Positions 39,154-48,461 are shown, numbered from the stretch's first letter. The stretch is DNA of 64,000 bases from Alistipes dispar (GCF_006542685.1 NZ_AP019736.1:2096001-2160000), one strand, 5' to 3'. Notes: generated by a model not told the origin, from the sequence alone. A program made the numbers and translations.

Positions 39154-40245
39154 ATGAAGCCATTTACGAAAAAAATTGTCCTGGAGAACGGCCGCGAGTT
39201 TTACGGCTACGGATTCGGGGCCGACCGGGAGGCGATCAACGAAATCGTCTTCAATACCTCGATGGTGGGGTATCAGGAGATTCTCTCCGATCCGTCCTAC
39301 ACCGATCAGATGGTCGTGATGACCTATCCGCTGATCGGCAACTACGGCACGGCCGAGGAGGATTACGAAACGAAATTCCCGACCATTGGCGGCATGATCG
39401 TCCGCGAGTACAACGACACGCCTTCGAACTTCCGTTACACGAAGACGCTGCACGAGGTGCTCGAGGAGCACAACATCCCGGCCGTTTCGGGCATCGACAC
39501 CCGCACGCTGACGCGCATCATCCGCGACGAGGGTTCGCAGAAGGTGCTCGTCACCGACGCCGCGACGCCTTCCGGGGAGGCGATGCGCCGCCTGCGCGAA
39601 TACGACCTCCCGCACGACATGGTTTCGCGCGTGAGCTGCCGCAAGCGCTGGTTCTCGCGCACGCCCAACCACCGGTGGGACGTGGTGGCCGTCGATTGCG
39701 GCATCAAGTACAACATCATCCGCAAACTCAACGAGAAGGGATGCAACGTCACCGTCGTCCCGTTCGACGCCTCGGTCGAGGAGATTCTCGCCTTCCGTCC
39801 CGACGGCATCTTCCTCTCGAACGGTCCGGGCGATCCCACGGATGTCCGGCCCGTGATCGAGAAGGTGCGGGCGCTTCGGGGACGTCTGCCGATCTTCGGC
39901 ATCTGCATGGGCCATCAGCTCATTTCGCTGGCTTACGGCGCGCGGACCTTCAAGATGAAATTCGGCCACCGCGGCGGCAACCATCCCGTCAAGTGCCTGG
40001 CCACGGGCAAGATCGAAATCACGAGCCAGAACCACAGCTTCGCCGTGGACATCGAGTCGCTGAAGGGTACGCCTCTCACGCTCACGCACGTCAATCTGCT
40101 GGACGGCACGGCCGAGGGCGTCGAGTGCGCCGCCGACCGGGTCTTTTCGGTGCAGTACCATCCCGAGAGCGCGCCGGGTCCGCAGGACAGCGCCTATTTG
40201 TTCGATAAGTTCATTAAAATGATGGAGGAGTACAAAAATGCCTAA
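39154..40245 (+). CDS. carA: Carbamoyl-phosphate synthase small chain
   Basis: A 363-residue glutaminase subunit supplying ammonia to CarB. The N-terminal domain (ENGREFYGYGFGADREAINEIVFNTSMVGYQEILSDPSY) is followed by a class-I glutamine amidotransferase with nucleophile C251 (GICMGHQ) and the HPE triad partners near QYHPESAPGPQD. SNGPGDP is also conserved. It overlaps carB by eight bases. Carbamoyl phosphate made here also feeds arginine synthesis unless a second copy exists. Confidence 0.97.
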   Translation: MKPFTKKIVLENGREFYGYGFGADREAINEIVFNTSMVGYQEILSDPSYTDQMVVMTYPLIGNYGTAEEDYETKFPTIGGMIVREYNDTPSNFRYTKTLHEVLEEHNIPAVSGIDTRTLTRIIRDEGSQKVLVTDAATPSGEAMRRLREYDLPHDMVSRVSCRKRWFSRTPNHRWDVVAVDCGIKYNIIRKLNEKGCNVTVVPFDASVEEILAFRPDGIFLSNGPGDPTDVRPVIEKVRALRGRLPIFGICMGHQLISLAYGARTFKMKFGHRGGNHPVKCLATGKIEITSQNHSFAVDIESLKGTPLTLTHVNLLDGTAEGVECAADRVFSVQYHPESAPGPQDSAYLFDKFIKMMEEYKNA

Positions 40246-43200
40246 GAGAAAGGATATCAACAAGGTAATGGTCATCGGCTCGGGGCCCATCGTCATCGGG
40301 CAGGCCGCCGAGTTCGACTATGCGGGCACGCAGGCCTGCATGGCCCTCAAGGAGGAGGGTTACGAAGTGGTGCTGGCCAACTCGAACCCCGCGACCATCA
40401 TGACCGACACGCATATCGCCGACAAGGTTTACATGGAGCCGCTGACGCTCGAGTACGTCGCCAAGATCATCCGCTACGAACGTCCCGACGCCATCGTTCC
40501 GGGGCTGGGTGGCCAGACGGGTCTGAACCTGGCGGTGCAACTGGCCAAGAAGGGCATTCTGAAGGAGTGCCAGGTCGAGATTCTGGGCACGTCGTTCGAG
40601 TCGATCGAGCGCGCCGAGGACCGCGAGCTGTTCAAGGAGCTGTGCGAGGAGCTGGGCGAGCCGGTGCTTCCCTCCGAGGTGGCCTCGTCGATCGACGAGG
40701 CCGTCGGGATCGCCGCGCAGATCGGCTATCCGGTGGTGCTGCGTCCCGCCTTCACGCTGGGCGGCACGGGCGGCGGCTTCGCCGACAACGAGCAGGAGCT
40801 GCGCGAGATGATGCGCAACGCACTCTTCCTCTCGCCCGTGCATCAGGTGCTCATCGAGAAGAGCATCAAGGGCTACAAGGAGATCGAGTACGAGGTGATC
40901 CGCGACAGCAACGACACGGCCATCGCCATCTGCAACATGGAGAATATCGATCCCGTAGGCGTGCACACGGGCGATTCGATCGTCGTGGCCCCGAGCCAGA
41001 CGCTCACCAACCGCGAGTACCAGATGCTGCGCGACTCGGCGCTGAAGATCATCCGCGCCCTCCGGATCGAGGGCGGCTGCAACGTGCAGTTCGCGCTCGA
41101 CCCGCTGTCGTTCAAATACTACCTGATCGAGGTCAATCCCCGCGTGTCGCGCTCCTCGGCCCTCGCGTCGAAGGCGTCGGGCTATCCCATCGCGCGGGTG
41201 AGCGCCAAGATCGCCGTGGGCATGACCCTCGACGAGATCCGCATCGCCAACACCCCGGCCTCGTTTGAACCGACGCTGGACTACGTGGTGACGAAGATCG
41301 CCCGCTTCCCGTTCGACAAGTTCTCTGACGCCTCGAACAAGCTGGGTACGCAGATGAAGGCCACGGGCGAAGTCATGTCCGTGGGCCGCACGATGGAGGA
41401 GTCGCTCCTGAAGGCCGTGCGGTCGCTCGAGACGGGCGTCTGCCACATCCACCACAAGAAGTTCGACACGTGGTCGAACGACGAGCTGCTCGACTACATC
41501 AAGGACGGCACGGACGACCGGCTCTACGCCATCGCGCAGTTGATCCGCGGCGGCATCGACCTCGTGCTGATCTACAACCGGACGAAGATCGACATGTTCT
41601 TCCTCGAGAAGTTCAAGAACATCGTCGAGTTCGAGAGCGTCGTCCGTGCGCATCCGATGGACGTCGAGACGCTGCGCGACGCCAAACGCATGGGCTTCAG
41701 CGACAAGTATATCGGGCAGTTGTGGGGCCTCTCGCAGCACGACATGTACCGTCTGCGCGAGAAGAACGGCATCTTCCCCGTCTATAAGATGATCGACACG
41801 TGCGCCAGCGAGTTCGCCTCCTACGTACCCTATTTCTACTCGACCTACGAGCTGGAGAACGAATCCGTGGTGAGCGGCAAGGAGAAGATCGTGGTGCTCG
41901 GCTCCGGTCCGATCCGCATCGGGCAGGGCGTCGAATTCGACTACTCCACGGTGCACGCCATCTGGTCGATCCGCGAGGCGGGCTACGAGGCCATCATCAT
42001 CAACAACAATCCCGAGACCGTCTCGACGGACTACACCACCAGCGACAAGCTCTACTTCGAACCCCTCACGGTCGAGGACGTGATGAACGTCGTGCACCTC
42101 GAAAAACCCAAGGCGATCGTCGTGTCGCTCGGCGGCCAGACGGCCATCAATCTCGCCGAGCCGCTCGCCGAGCTGGGCGTGCCCATCATCGGCACGGACT
42201 GCGCGGCGATCCGCAACGCCGAGGACCGCGGCTGTTTCGAGCGGATCATGGAGGAGCTGGGCATTCCTCAGCCCGAGGCCGAGGCCGTGACGGACATCGA
42301 GGCCGGCGTGCGGGCCGCCGCGCGTATCGGCTATCCGGTGCTGGTGCGTCCGAGCTACGTGCTGGGCGGCCGCGCCATGCAGATCGTCTCGAACGAGGAG
42401 CGGCTGCGCCACTACCTCCAGACGGCCGTCGAGGTGAACGAGGATTCGCCCGTGCTGGTGGACCGTTACATCATGGGCAAGGAGCTGGAGGTGGACGCCA
42501 TCTGCGACGGCCGCGACGTCTTCATTCCCGGCATCATGGAGCATGTCGAGCGCACGGGTATCCACTCGGGCGACTCGATCAGCGTCTATCCGACCTTCAG
42601 CGTGAGCCGGAAGGCCAAGGAGAAGATCATCGACTACACGGTGCGGCTGGGTCTGCGCATCGGCATCGTGGGTCTCTACAACATCCAGTTCATCCTCGAC
42701 GGCGACGACGAGGTGTATGTCATCGAGGTCAATCCGCGCTCGTCGCGCACCGTGCCTTTCCTCTCGAAATCCACGGGTGTGCAAATGGCCCACATCGCCA
42801 CGCAGGTGATTCTGGGCCGCTCGCTGCGCGAGCAGGGCATCACGGAGGTCTATGGCCGGGAGAAGGAGCGCTGGTACGTGAAGGCGCCGGCCTTCTCGTT
42901 CGCCAAGATCCGCGGCATGGACTCCTACCTCTCGCCCGAGATGAAGTCCACGGGCGAGGCGATCGGCTACGACGACAAGCTGACCCGCGCGCTCTACAAG
43001 GCGTTGCAGGCCACGGGCATGAACGTCTCGAACTACGGCACGATCTTCGTCACGATCGCCGATCAGGACAAGGAGCAGGCGTTGCCGCTCGTGCGCCGTT
43101 TCTACGATCTGGGCTTCAACGTCGAGGCGACGACCGGCACGGCCGAATTCCTGCGCGAGCACGGCATCCGCACCCGCACGCGGCGCAAGCTCAACGAGGG

Positions 43201-43420
43201 CAGCTCGGAGATCATCGACGCGCTGCGGCAGGGGCATGTGAGCTACGTCATCAACACGATCGACATCAACCAGCACAACACGCGTCTGGACGGGTACGAG
43301 ATCCGCCGCACGGCCGTCGAGAACAACGTGACGGTCTTCACGGCGCTCGAGACGGTGAAGGTGCTGCTCGACGTGCTGGAGGAGATCACGCTGCGCGTTT
43401 CGACCATCGACTCGAAATAG
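40238..43420 (+). CDS. carB: Carbamoyl-phosphate synthase large chain
   Basis: A 1060-residue synthetase with two homologous ATP-grasp halves: KVMVIGSGPIVIGQAAEFDYAGTQA at the start and KIVVLGSGPIRIGQGVEFDYSTVHA at about 545. ATP-binding segments are VVLRPAFTLGGTGGGF and VLVRPSYVLGGRAMQI. An oligomerisation domain lies between them, and a C-terminal MGS-like allosteric domain (about 930-1060) ends INQHNTRLDGYEIRRTAVENNVTVFTAL. The full length matches the family, and UMP or related effectors would act at the last domain. The very long antisense frame across this gene is a composition artefact. Confidence 0.97.
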   Translation: MPKRKDINKVMVIGSGPIVIGQAAEFDYAGTQACMALKEEGYEVVLANSNPATIMTDTHIADKVYMEPLTLEYVAKIIRYERPDAIVPGLGGQTGLNLAVQLAKKGILKECQVEILGTSFESIERAEDRELFKELCEELGEPVLPSEVASSIDEAVGIAAQIGYPVVLRPAFTLGGTGGGFADNEQELREMMRNALFLSPVHQVLIEKSIKGYKEIEYEVIRDSNDTAIAICNMENIDPVGVHTGDSIVVAPSQTLTNREYQMLRDSALKIIRALRIEGGCNVQFALDPLSFKYYLIEVNPRVSRSSALASKASGYPIARVSAKIAVGMTLDEIRIANTPASFEPTLDYVVTKIARFPFDKFSDASNKLGTQMKATGEVMSVGRTMEESLLKAVRSLETGVCHIHHKKFDTWSNDELLDYIKDGTDDRLYAIAQLIRGGIDLVLIYNRTKIDMFFLEKFKNIVEFESVVRAHPMDVETLRDAKRMGFSDKYIGQLWGLSQHDMYRLREKNGIFPVYKMIDTCASEFASYVPYFYSTYELENESVVSGKEKIVVLGSGPIRIGQGVEFDYSTVHAIWSIREAGYEAIIINNNPETVSTDYTTSDKLYFEPLTVEDVMNVVHLEKPKAIVVSLGGQTAINLAEPLAELGVPIIGTDCAAIRNAEDRGCFERIMEELGIPQPEAEAVTDIEAGVRAAARIGYPVLVRPSYVLGGRAMQIVSNEERLRHYLQTAVEVNEDSPVLVDRYIMGKELEVDAICDGRDVFIPGIMEHVERTGIHSGDSISVYPTFSVSRKAKEKIIDYTVRLGLRIGIVGLYNIQFILDGDDEVYVIEVNPRSSRTVPFLSKSTGVQMAHIATQVILGRSLREQGITEVYGREKERWYVKAPAFSFAKIRGMDSYLSPEMKSTGEAIGYDDKLTRALYKALQATGMNVSNYGTIFVTIADQDKEQALPLVRRFYDLGFNVEATTGTAEFLREHGIRTRTRRKLNEGSSEIIDALRQGHVSYVINTIDINQHNTRLDGYEIRRTAVENNVTVFTALETVKVLLDVLEEITLRVSTIDSK

Positions 43421-43597
43421 GGATGCCGGCGGGAGGAGGGAACCGTAGGCGGTGTGTGGCCTGGACGTGCGGAGAACGGGGGCGGTTTGCCTGCGGACCT
43501 GCGGACAGGTGTCCGTTCGCGGACCGGGTCGCACGGAGCAGGCGGCCGTCCGGTTCTGCGGCGCTTTTGCCGGGCCGAAAGCGATTTGGAAGATTAT

Positions 43598-44338
43598 ATG
43601 TATAAGAAAGCAGTTTACAGAATCCGTGCGAACGAGCCGCTGACGGCCGCCGTGTGGCGCATGACGCTGGAGGGCGACACGCGGTGGATCGCAGCGCCCG
43701 GGCAGTTCGTCAATATCGCGCTGGAAGGACGGTATTTGCGCCGTCCGATTTCGGTCTGCGACTACGACGAGGATTCGATCACGTTGATTTATAAGGTAGT
43801 AGGTGGGGGAACCGCGCAGATGAGCCGTATGCGGCCGGGCGAGTGCCTCGACCTGCTCACGGGGCTGGGCAACGGCTTCTCGACGGCCAACGACGCCCGG
43901 CGGCCGCTGCTCGTCGGGGGCGGCGTGGGCGTTCCGCCGCTCTACGGCCTGGCCCGGAAGCTGCTCTCCGAGGGGCGGCCGGTGCAGGTCGTGCTGGGCT
44001 TCAACACTGCCGCGGAGGTCTTCTGCGAGGAGGAGTTCCGCGCGCTGGGATGCGACGTGACGGTCGCCACGGCCGACGGGTCGCGCGGCGTGCGGGGCTT
44101 CGTCACGACGGCCATCGCCGAACGGACGCCCGATTTCGACTACTTCTACGCCTGCGGCCCGCTGCCGATGCTGCGGGCGCTCGCCGAGGCGGTCGCGCAG
44201 GACGGACAGCTCTCCTTCGAGGAGCGCATGGGCTGCGGCTTCGGCGCCTGCATGGGGTGTTCGTGCAAGACCAAATACGGGAACAAGCGCATTTGCAGGG
44301 AGGGTCCCGTGCTGGAGAAAGGAGAGGTGATATGGTGA
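43598..44338 (+). CDS. pyrK: Dihydroorotate dehydrogenase B, electron-transfer subunit
   Basis: A 246-residue FAD and 2Fe-2S protein that passes electrons from PyrD to NAD. GQFVNIALEGRYLRRPISVCDYD binds FAD (RxxS), LLVGGGVGVPPLYGLARKL binds NAD, and the C-terminal cluster motif ERMGCGFGACMGCSCKTKYGNKRICREGPV carries the four cysteine ligands. The ATG at 43598 fits the family start; the frame upstream across the 177-base gap after carB looks non-coding. It overlaps pyrD by seven bases, so the two subunits are made together. Confidence 0.95.
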   Translation: MYKKAVYRIRANEPLTAAVWRMTLEGDTRWIAAPGQFVNIALEGRYLRRPISVCDYDEDSITLIYKVVGGGTAQMSRMRPGECLDLLTGLGNGFSTANDARRPLLVGGGVGVPPLYGLARKLLSEGRPVQVVLGFNTAAEVFCEEEFRALGCDVTVATADGSRGVRGFVTTAIAERTPDFDYFYACGPLPMLRALAEAVAQDGQLSFEERMGCGFGACMGCSCKTKYGNKRICREGPVLEKGEVIW

Positions 44339-45291
44339 ACGATACGCAAAAGAGCGTCTCCGCACCGGAAGGGGCGGCGGCGCGAGACCTTTCGGTCGAG
44401 CTGTGCGGTCTGAAGCTGGACAATCCGGTGATTCCGGCCAGCGGGACTTTCGGCTACGGCAACGAGTTCCGCGAGTTCTACGACATCAACATCCTCGGGT
44501 CGTTCTCGTTCAAGGGGACGACCCGCGAGGCGCGTTTCGGTAATCCGACGCCCCGCATCGCCGAGTGCGAGGCGGGCATGATCAACGCCGTGGGGTTGCA
44601 GAATCCCGGCATCGACCGCGTGATCGTCGAGGAGCTGCCGCGGCTGAAGACCTTCTTCCGCAAGCCCGTGATCGCCAATATTTCGGGTTTCTCGGTCGAG
44701 GAGTACGCCTACTGCTGCGAGCGGATCGACCGCGAGGAGCAGGTGGGGCTGATCGAGGTGAACGTCTCGTGTCCCAACGTGCGGCACGGGGGCATGTCGT
44801 TCGGCACGTCGCCCGAGGCGGCGGCCGAGGTGACGCGCGCGGTGAAGGCCGTGACGACCAAGCCGGTGGTCATCAAGCTGTCGCCCAACGTGACGGACAT
44901 CGTAGCGATCGCCCGGGCGTGCGAACGGGCGGGGGCCGACGGATTGTGCCTCATCAACACGATGCTGGGCATGCGCATCGACCCGGTGCGGCGGCGTCCG
45001 GTGATCGCCAACACGATGGGCGGATTCTCCGGGCCCGCGATCTTCCCCGTGGCCGTGCGCATGGTCTATCAGGTGAGCCGGGCGTGCCGCATTCCGGTCA
45101 TCGGCTGCGGCGGCGTTGCGACGGCACGCGACGTGATCGAGATGATGATGGCCGGGGCGACGGCCGTAGAGGTCGGCGCGGCGAATCTGGTGAATCCCTA
45201 CGCCTCGAAGGAGATCGTCGAGGCGCTGCCCGCGGAGATGGAGCGGCTGGGCATCGGCTGCCTGCGCGACATCGTAGGCTGCGTGGAGTGA
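44332..45291 (+). CDS. pyrD: Dihydroorotate dehydrogenase B, catalytic subunit
   Basis: A 319-residue FMN-binding TIM barrel of class 1B. NPVIPASGTFGYGNEF, SFKGTTREARFGNPTPRI, NAVGLQNPG, EVNVSCPNV (with the catalytic Cys in the NVSCPN loop), VVIKLSPNV and GCGGVATARDVIEMMMAGATAVEVG are diagnostic. Class 1B enzymes work as a PyrD2-PyrK2 complex and use NAD, consistent with the overlapping pyrK. About twelve extra N-terminal residues precede the fold. Confidence 0.96.
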   Translation: MVNDTQKSVSAPEGAAARDLSVELCGLKLDNPVIPASGTFGYGNEFREFYDINILGSFSFKGTTREARFGNPTPRIAECEAGMINAVGLQNPGIDRVIVEELPRLKTFFRKPVIANISGFSVEEYAYCCERIDREEQVGLIEVNVSCPNVRHGGMSFGTSPEAAAEVTRAVKAVTTKPVVIKLSPNVTDIVAIARACERAGADGLCLINTMLGMRIDPVRRRPVIANTMGGFSGPAIFPVAVRMVYQVSRACRIPVIGCGGVATARDVIEMMMAGATAVEVGAANLVNPYASKEIVEALPAEMERLGIGCLRDIVGCVE

Positions 45292-45383
45292 CGCACCGGA
45301 CGGAGTGAAGAGACCAACGGCCTCTCGGAGCGCGGCATGTCCGGGCCCGGGGAGGCGGCGACGAAAAGCAAAAAACTTACAGC

Positions 45384-46088
45384 ATGCAACACGACGTAAT
45401 CATCGCCTGCGACTTCAAGTCCGCGGCGGACACATTCGGCTTTCTCGACCTGTTCCGGGGCGAGGAGCGCAAACCCTTTCTGAAGATCGGCATGGAGCTG
45501 TTCTATGCCGAGGGACCCGAAATCGTGCGCGAGATCAAGCGCCGCGGCCACCGGATTTTCCTCGACCTGAAGCTCCACGACATACCCAACACCGTGCGCA
45601 AGGCGATGGCCGTGCTGTCGCGGCTGGACGTGGACATGTGCAACGTCCATGCCGCCGGGACGATCGAGATGATGAAGGCCGCGCGCGAGGGACTTACGCG
45701 CGAGGACGGCACGCGGCCCCTGCTGATCGCCGTGACGCAGCTCACCTCGACCAGCGAGGAGCGCATGCAGCGCGAGCTGCTGATCGGAGCCCCGATCGGC
45801 GAGACGATCGTGCAGTATGCCCGGAATGCCCGCGAGGCGGGGCTGGACGGCGTGGTCTGCTCGCCGCTCGAAGCCGGCATGGTGCACGGGGCGTGCGGCG
45901 CGGAGTTCCTGACCGTGACGCCCGGCGTGCGTTTCGCCGACGGCGACGTGGCGGACCAGGTGCGCGTCACGACGCCGGCCCGCGCCCGGGAGATCGGCTC
46001 GGACTTCATCGTTGTGGGACGCCCGATCACCGCGGCTGCGGATCCCGTGGCGGCCTACCGCCGTTGCGTGGCCGAGTTCGTGGGGTGA
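45384..46088 (+). CDS. pyrF: Orotidine 5'-phosphate decarboxylase, PyrF group I
   Basis: A 234-residue TIM barrel for the last step to UMP. IACDFKSAADTFGFLD at the start, LKIGMELFYAEG, the catalytic array FLDLKLHDIPNTV (Asp-Lys-His-Asp), VHAAGTIEMM and TPGVRF are those of the short bacterial type. Many Bacteroidota use the longer group II PyrF (about 270 residues), so this short version is worth noting. Ninety bases separate it from pyrD. Confidence 0.95.
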   Translation: MQHDVIIACDFKSAADTFGFLDLFRGEERKPFLKIGMELFYAEGPEIVREIKRRGHRIFLDLKLHDIPNTVRKAMAVLSRLDVDMCNVHAAGTIEMMKAAREGLTREDGTRPLLIAVTQLTSTSEERMQRELLIGAPIGETIVQYARNAREAGLDGVVCSPLEAGMVHGACGAEFLTVTPGVRFADGDVADQVRVTTPARAREIGSDFIVVGRPITAAADPVAAYRRCVAEFVG

Positions 46089-46223
46089 CGGACGCGCCGC
46101 GCGGACTGCCGGAGACGGCTGCGGCGGTGCGGTCGGGGCGCTGCATGTCCGGTTCGGCGTGCGGCGCGGCAGGCGAATCGGGCGGCGCCGTACGGAATTC
46201 GCGCGGCGAAGCCGGAATTGTCG

Positions 46224-46231
46224 TATATTTG
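46224..46231 (+). promoter_or_regulatory. Possible internal promoter in the pyr operon
   Basis: TATATTTG, about 44 bases upstream of the glutaredoxin-like start, in a 186-base gap after pyrF. No good -33 TTTG. It could give separate expression of the glutaredoxin-like gene, pyrE and pyrB. Confidence 0.45.
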
Positions 46232-46274
46232 CAGGGGCGCATCCGTGCGCGACTGCATGAAAAAGCACCGTTTT

Positions 46275-46559
46275 ATGAAACCCGTGAAACTGTTTTACCT
46301 GAAGAACTGCCCCTTCTGCAAGAAGGCGCTGCGGTATATCGAAGAGGCGAAAGCCGCGCATCCCGAACTGGCGGAGGTCGAGATCGAGATGATCGAGGAG
46401 TCCGAGCAGCCCGGGGTGGCCGACGGATTCGACTATTACTATGTGCCTACGTTCTATGTGGACGGCGAAAAGGTCCACGAAGGCGGAATCTATCCCGAGG
46501 AGGTGGAGCGGATTCTGCGGCGGGCGCTCGGCGCGTGCCGGACGACTGAGAACCGATAA
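46275..46559 (+). CDS. Glutaredoxin-like thioredoxin-fold protein
   Basis: A 94-residue thioredoxin-fold protein. KLFYLKNCPFCKKALRYIEEA has the CPFC redox pair and YYYVPTFYVDGEKVHEGG has the cis-Pro and glutathione-type contact region. It is closest to small uncharacterised glutaredoxin-like proteins. It sits between pyrF and pyrE, 12 bases before pyrE, which is unusual. An alternative ATG at 46257 would add six residues (MKKHRF). A redox role for a pyrimidine enzyme, or simple hitch-hiking, cannot be told apart from sequence. Confidence 0.82.
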   Translation: MKPVKLFYLKNCPFCKKALRYIEEAKAAHPELAEVEIEMIEESEQPGVADGFDYYYVPTFYVDGEKVHEGGIYPEEVERILRRALGACRTTENR

Positions 46560-46571
46560 ACAAGAATAAGT

Positions 46572-47204
46572 ATGGAGAAAGCTATTGCGAAAGACCTGCT
46601 CTCGATCGGCGCGGTGTTCCTGCGTCCCGAGCAGCCGTTCACGTGGGCGAGCGGAATCAAAAGCCCGATTTATTGCGACAACCGTCTGACGCTGTCCGCC
46701 CCCGAGGTGCGCGGGCGTGTCGAGGCGGGGCTTGCGGAGATCGTCCGCACGAAGTTTCCCGGCGCGGAGGTGCTGATGGGAACCTCCACGGCCGGCATCG
46801 CCCATGCCGCCATCACGGCGACGATCCTCGGCCTGCCGATGGGCTACGTGCGGTCGGGAGCCAAGGACCACGGCCGCGGCAACCGCATCGAAGGACGGCT
46901 CGAGAAGGGGCAGAAGGTGGTCGTCGTCGAGGACCTGATCTCGACGGGCGGATCGTGTATCGAGGTGGTCGAGGCGTTGCGCGAGGCGGGCGCCGAGGTG
47001 CTGGGCGTGGCGTCGATCTTCACCTACGGCATGAAGAAGGGCGTGGAGCGCCTGCGCGAGGCGAATGTCGTGAATTACAGTCTCTCGAATCTCGACGCGC
47101 TGGTGGAGGTGGCCGCCGACGAAGGGTATATCGAACCCGGGGACAAGGCGCGCCTGCTCCGGTTCCGCGACGACCCGTCGGACGAATCGTGGATGAACCG
47201 ATAA
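46572..47204 (+). CDS. pyrE: Orotate phosphoribosyltransferase
   Basis: A 210-residue cytosolic enzyme joining orotate to PRPP. FTWASGIKSPIYCDNRL at the N terminus, GTSTAGIAHAAITA, YVRSGAKDHGRGNRIEG (catalytic loop) and VVVVEDLISTGGSCIEVVEAL (PRPP motif) are complete. It starts 12 bases after the glutaredoxin-like gene and ends 13 before pyrB. Confidence 0.96.
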   Translation: MEKAIAKDLLSIGAVFLRPEQPFTWASGIKSPIYCDNRLTLSAPEVRGRVEAGLAEIVRTKFPGAEVLMGTSTAGIAHAAITATILGLPMGYVRSGAKDHGRGNRIEGRLEKGQKVVVVEDLISTGGSCIEVVEALREAGAEVLGVASIFTYGMKKGVERLREANVVNYSLSNLDALVEVAADEGYIEPGDKARLLRFRDDPSDESWMNR

Positions 47205-47217
47205 ACGGGCCGGAACC

Positions 47218-48303
47218 ATGCGACATCTGATTGATCCGACCGATCTGACGGTCGAGGAGACCGAGCGGATCGTGGCGCTGGCGGAGGACATCATCGCCAA
47301 CCGCGCCAAGTACCGCGAGTCCTGCAAGGGCAAAAAACTCGCCACGCTGTTTTACGAGCCTTCCACCCGCACGCGCCTGAGCTTCACCTCGGCGATGCTG
47401 GAGCTGGGCGGCGAGGTGATCGGCTTCTCCGACGCCAGCTCCTCGTCCGTGTCGAAGGGCGAGACCGTGGCCGACACGGTGCGCGTGATCCGCTGTTTCG
47501 CGGACATCATCGCCATGCGCCACTTCAAGGAGGGCGCGCCGCTCGTGGCCTCGCAGTATGCCGGCATTCCGGTCATCAACGCCGGGGACGGCAGTCACGC
47601 CCATCCGACGCAGACGTTGACGGACCTGCTGACGATCAAGCGCGAGAAGGGGCGTTTCGACCACCTGACGATCGGGTTCTGCGGCGACCTGAAGTTCGGC
47701 CGCACGGTCCATTCGCTCATCAAGGCGCTGTCGCGTTACGAGGGGATCCGCGTGATGCTCATCGCGCCCGAGGAGCTGCGCCTGCCCGATTACATGCTAC
47801 AGGAGATGCGTTCCGCCTCGAAGCTGGAGTTCCGCGAGGTGCGCACGATGGAGGAGGTGATGCCCGAGCTGGACATCCTCTACATGACGCGCGTACAGAA
47901 GGAGCGCTTCCTCGACGAGGAGGAGTTCGACCGCGTGAAGGACAGCTTCGTGCTCGATCCGGGGAAGCTGCGCACGGCGCGGCCCGATATGATCGTGCTG
48001 CATCCGCTGCCGCGCGTGAACGAGATCACGCGCGAGGTGGACAACGACCCGCGTGCGGCTTACTTCCGGCAGGTAGAGAACGGAAAATTCGTGCGTATGG
48101 CATTGATCTATACGCTGCTGCGTTGGGCCGACGAGAACCGTCCGTTCGCCCGGATCCCGGTCTTCGGCGAGGAGTACGTCGTGAACGGAATGACCTGTTC
48201 GAATCCCCGCTGCATTTCGGCCACGGAAGACGTCGATCAGCTTTTCCGCCGCGCGGCCGACGGCGTGTGCCGCTGTGCCTACTGCGAGGCGAAGGCCCGG
48301 TAG
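47218..48303 (+). CDS. pyrB: Aspartate carbamoyltransferase fused to a PyrI-type zinc domain
   Basis: A 361-residue protein. Residues 1 to about 310 are a normal catalytic chain: FYEPSTRTRLSF and HPTQTLTDLLTI, the VSKGETVADTV loop and VLHPLPRVNEI. The last 50 residues are not part of PyrB. EYVVNGMTCSNPRCIS...CRCAYCEAKAR matches the zinc domain of the regulatory chain PyrI, with C327-x4-C332 and C353-x2-C356 as the four zinc ligands. The nucleotide-binding allosteric domain of PyrI is absent, and no separate pyrI is seen. The domain may hold the catalytic trimers in larger assemblies without allostery. Last gene of the operon. Confidence 0.93.
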   Translation: MRHLIDPTDLTVEETERIVALAEDIIANRAKYRESCKGKKLATLFYEPSTRTRLSFTSAMLELGGEVIGFSDASSSSVSKGETVADTVRVIRCFADIIAMRHFKEGAPLVASQYAGIPVINAGDGSHAHPTQTLTDLLTIKREKGRFDHLTIGFCGDLKFGRTVHSLIKALSRYEGIRVMLIAPEELRLPDYMLQEMRSASKLEFREVRTMEEVMPELDILYMTRVQKERFLDEEEFDRVKDSFVLDPGKLRTARPDMIVLHPLPRVNEITREVDNDPRAAYFRQVENGKFVRMALIYTLLRWADENRPFARIPVFGEEYVVNGMTCSNPRCISATEDVDQLFRRAADGVCRCAYCEAKAR

Positions 48304-48349
48304 CGGGTTCCCGTCCTGCGCGCGGGGCGTTTCCGTCCCGGGTGCCGGC

Positions 48350-48400
48350 GCGGAAGGGGTGTCCGGAAACTCTGCGAAGGTTTCCGGACACCCCTTCCGC
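48350..48400 (+). terminator. Perfect 21-bp inverted repeat after pyrB
   Basis: GCGGAAGGGGTGTCCGGAAAC (arm 48350-48370) is matched perfectly by 48380-48400 around a 9-nt loop. It starts 47 bases after the pyrB stop and 60 before the next promoter. No T tract follows on either strand, so it is a very strong 3' stem, probably a terminator or RNA-stability element. Confidence 0.6.
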
Positions 48401-48461
48401 ATACGGCCGGGAGTTGTGTGCGTTTTTGTGCGGGAAGCCTCGGAAAATCGCGGGAAATGAT

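Noticed and set aside
43421..43597. Upstream in-frame extension of pyrK into the gap after carB
   Set aside because: The extension is Arg/Gly-rich and unlike the family; the ATG at 43598 begins at the normal PyrK N terminus.
40214..44365. A 1383-codon open frame on the minus strand across carB
   Set aside because: It is exactly antisense to carB and pyrK, which are unmistakable. High GC at third codon positions removes stop codons from the opposite strand; its protein is a low-complexity Asp/His/Arg/Val mix.
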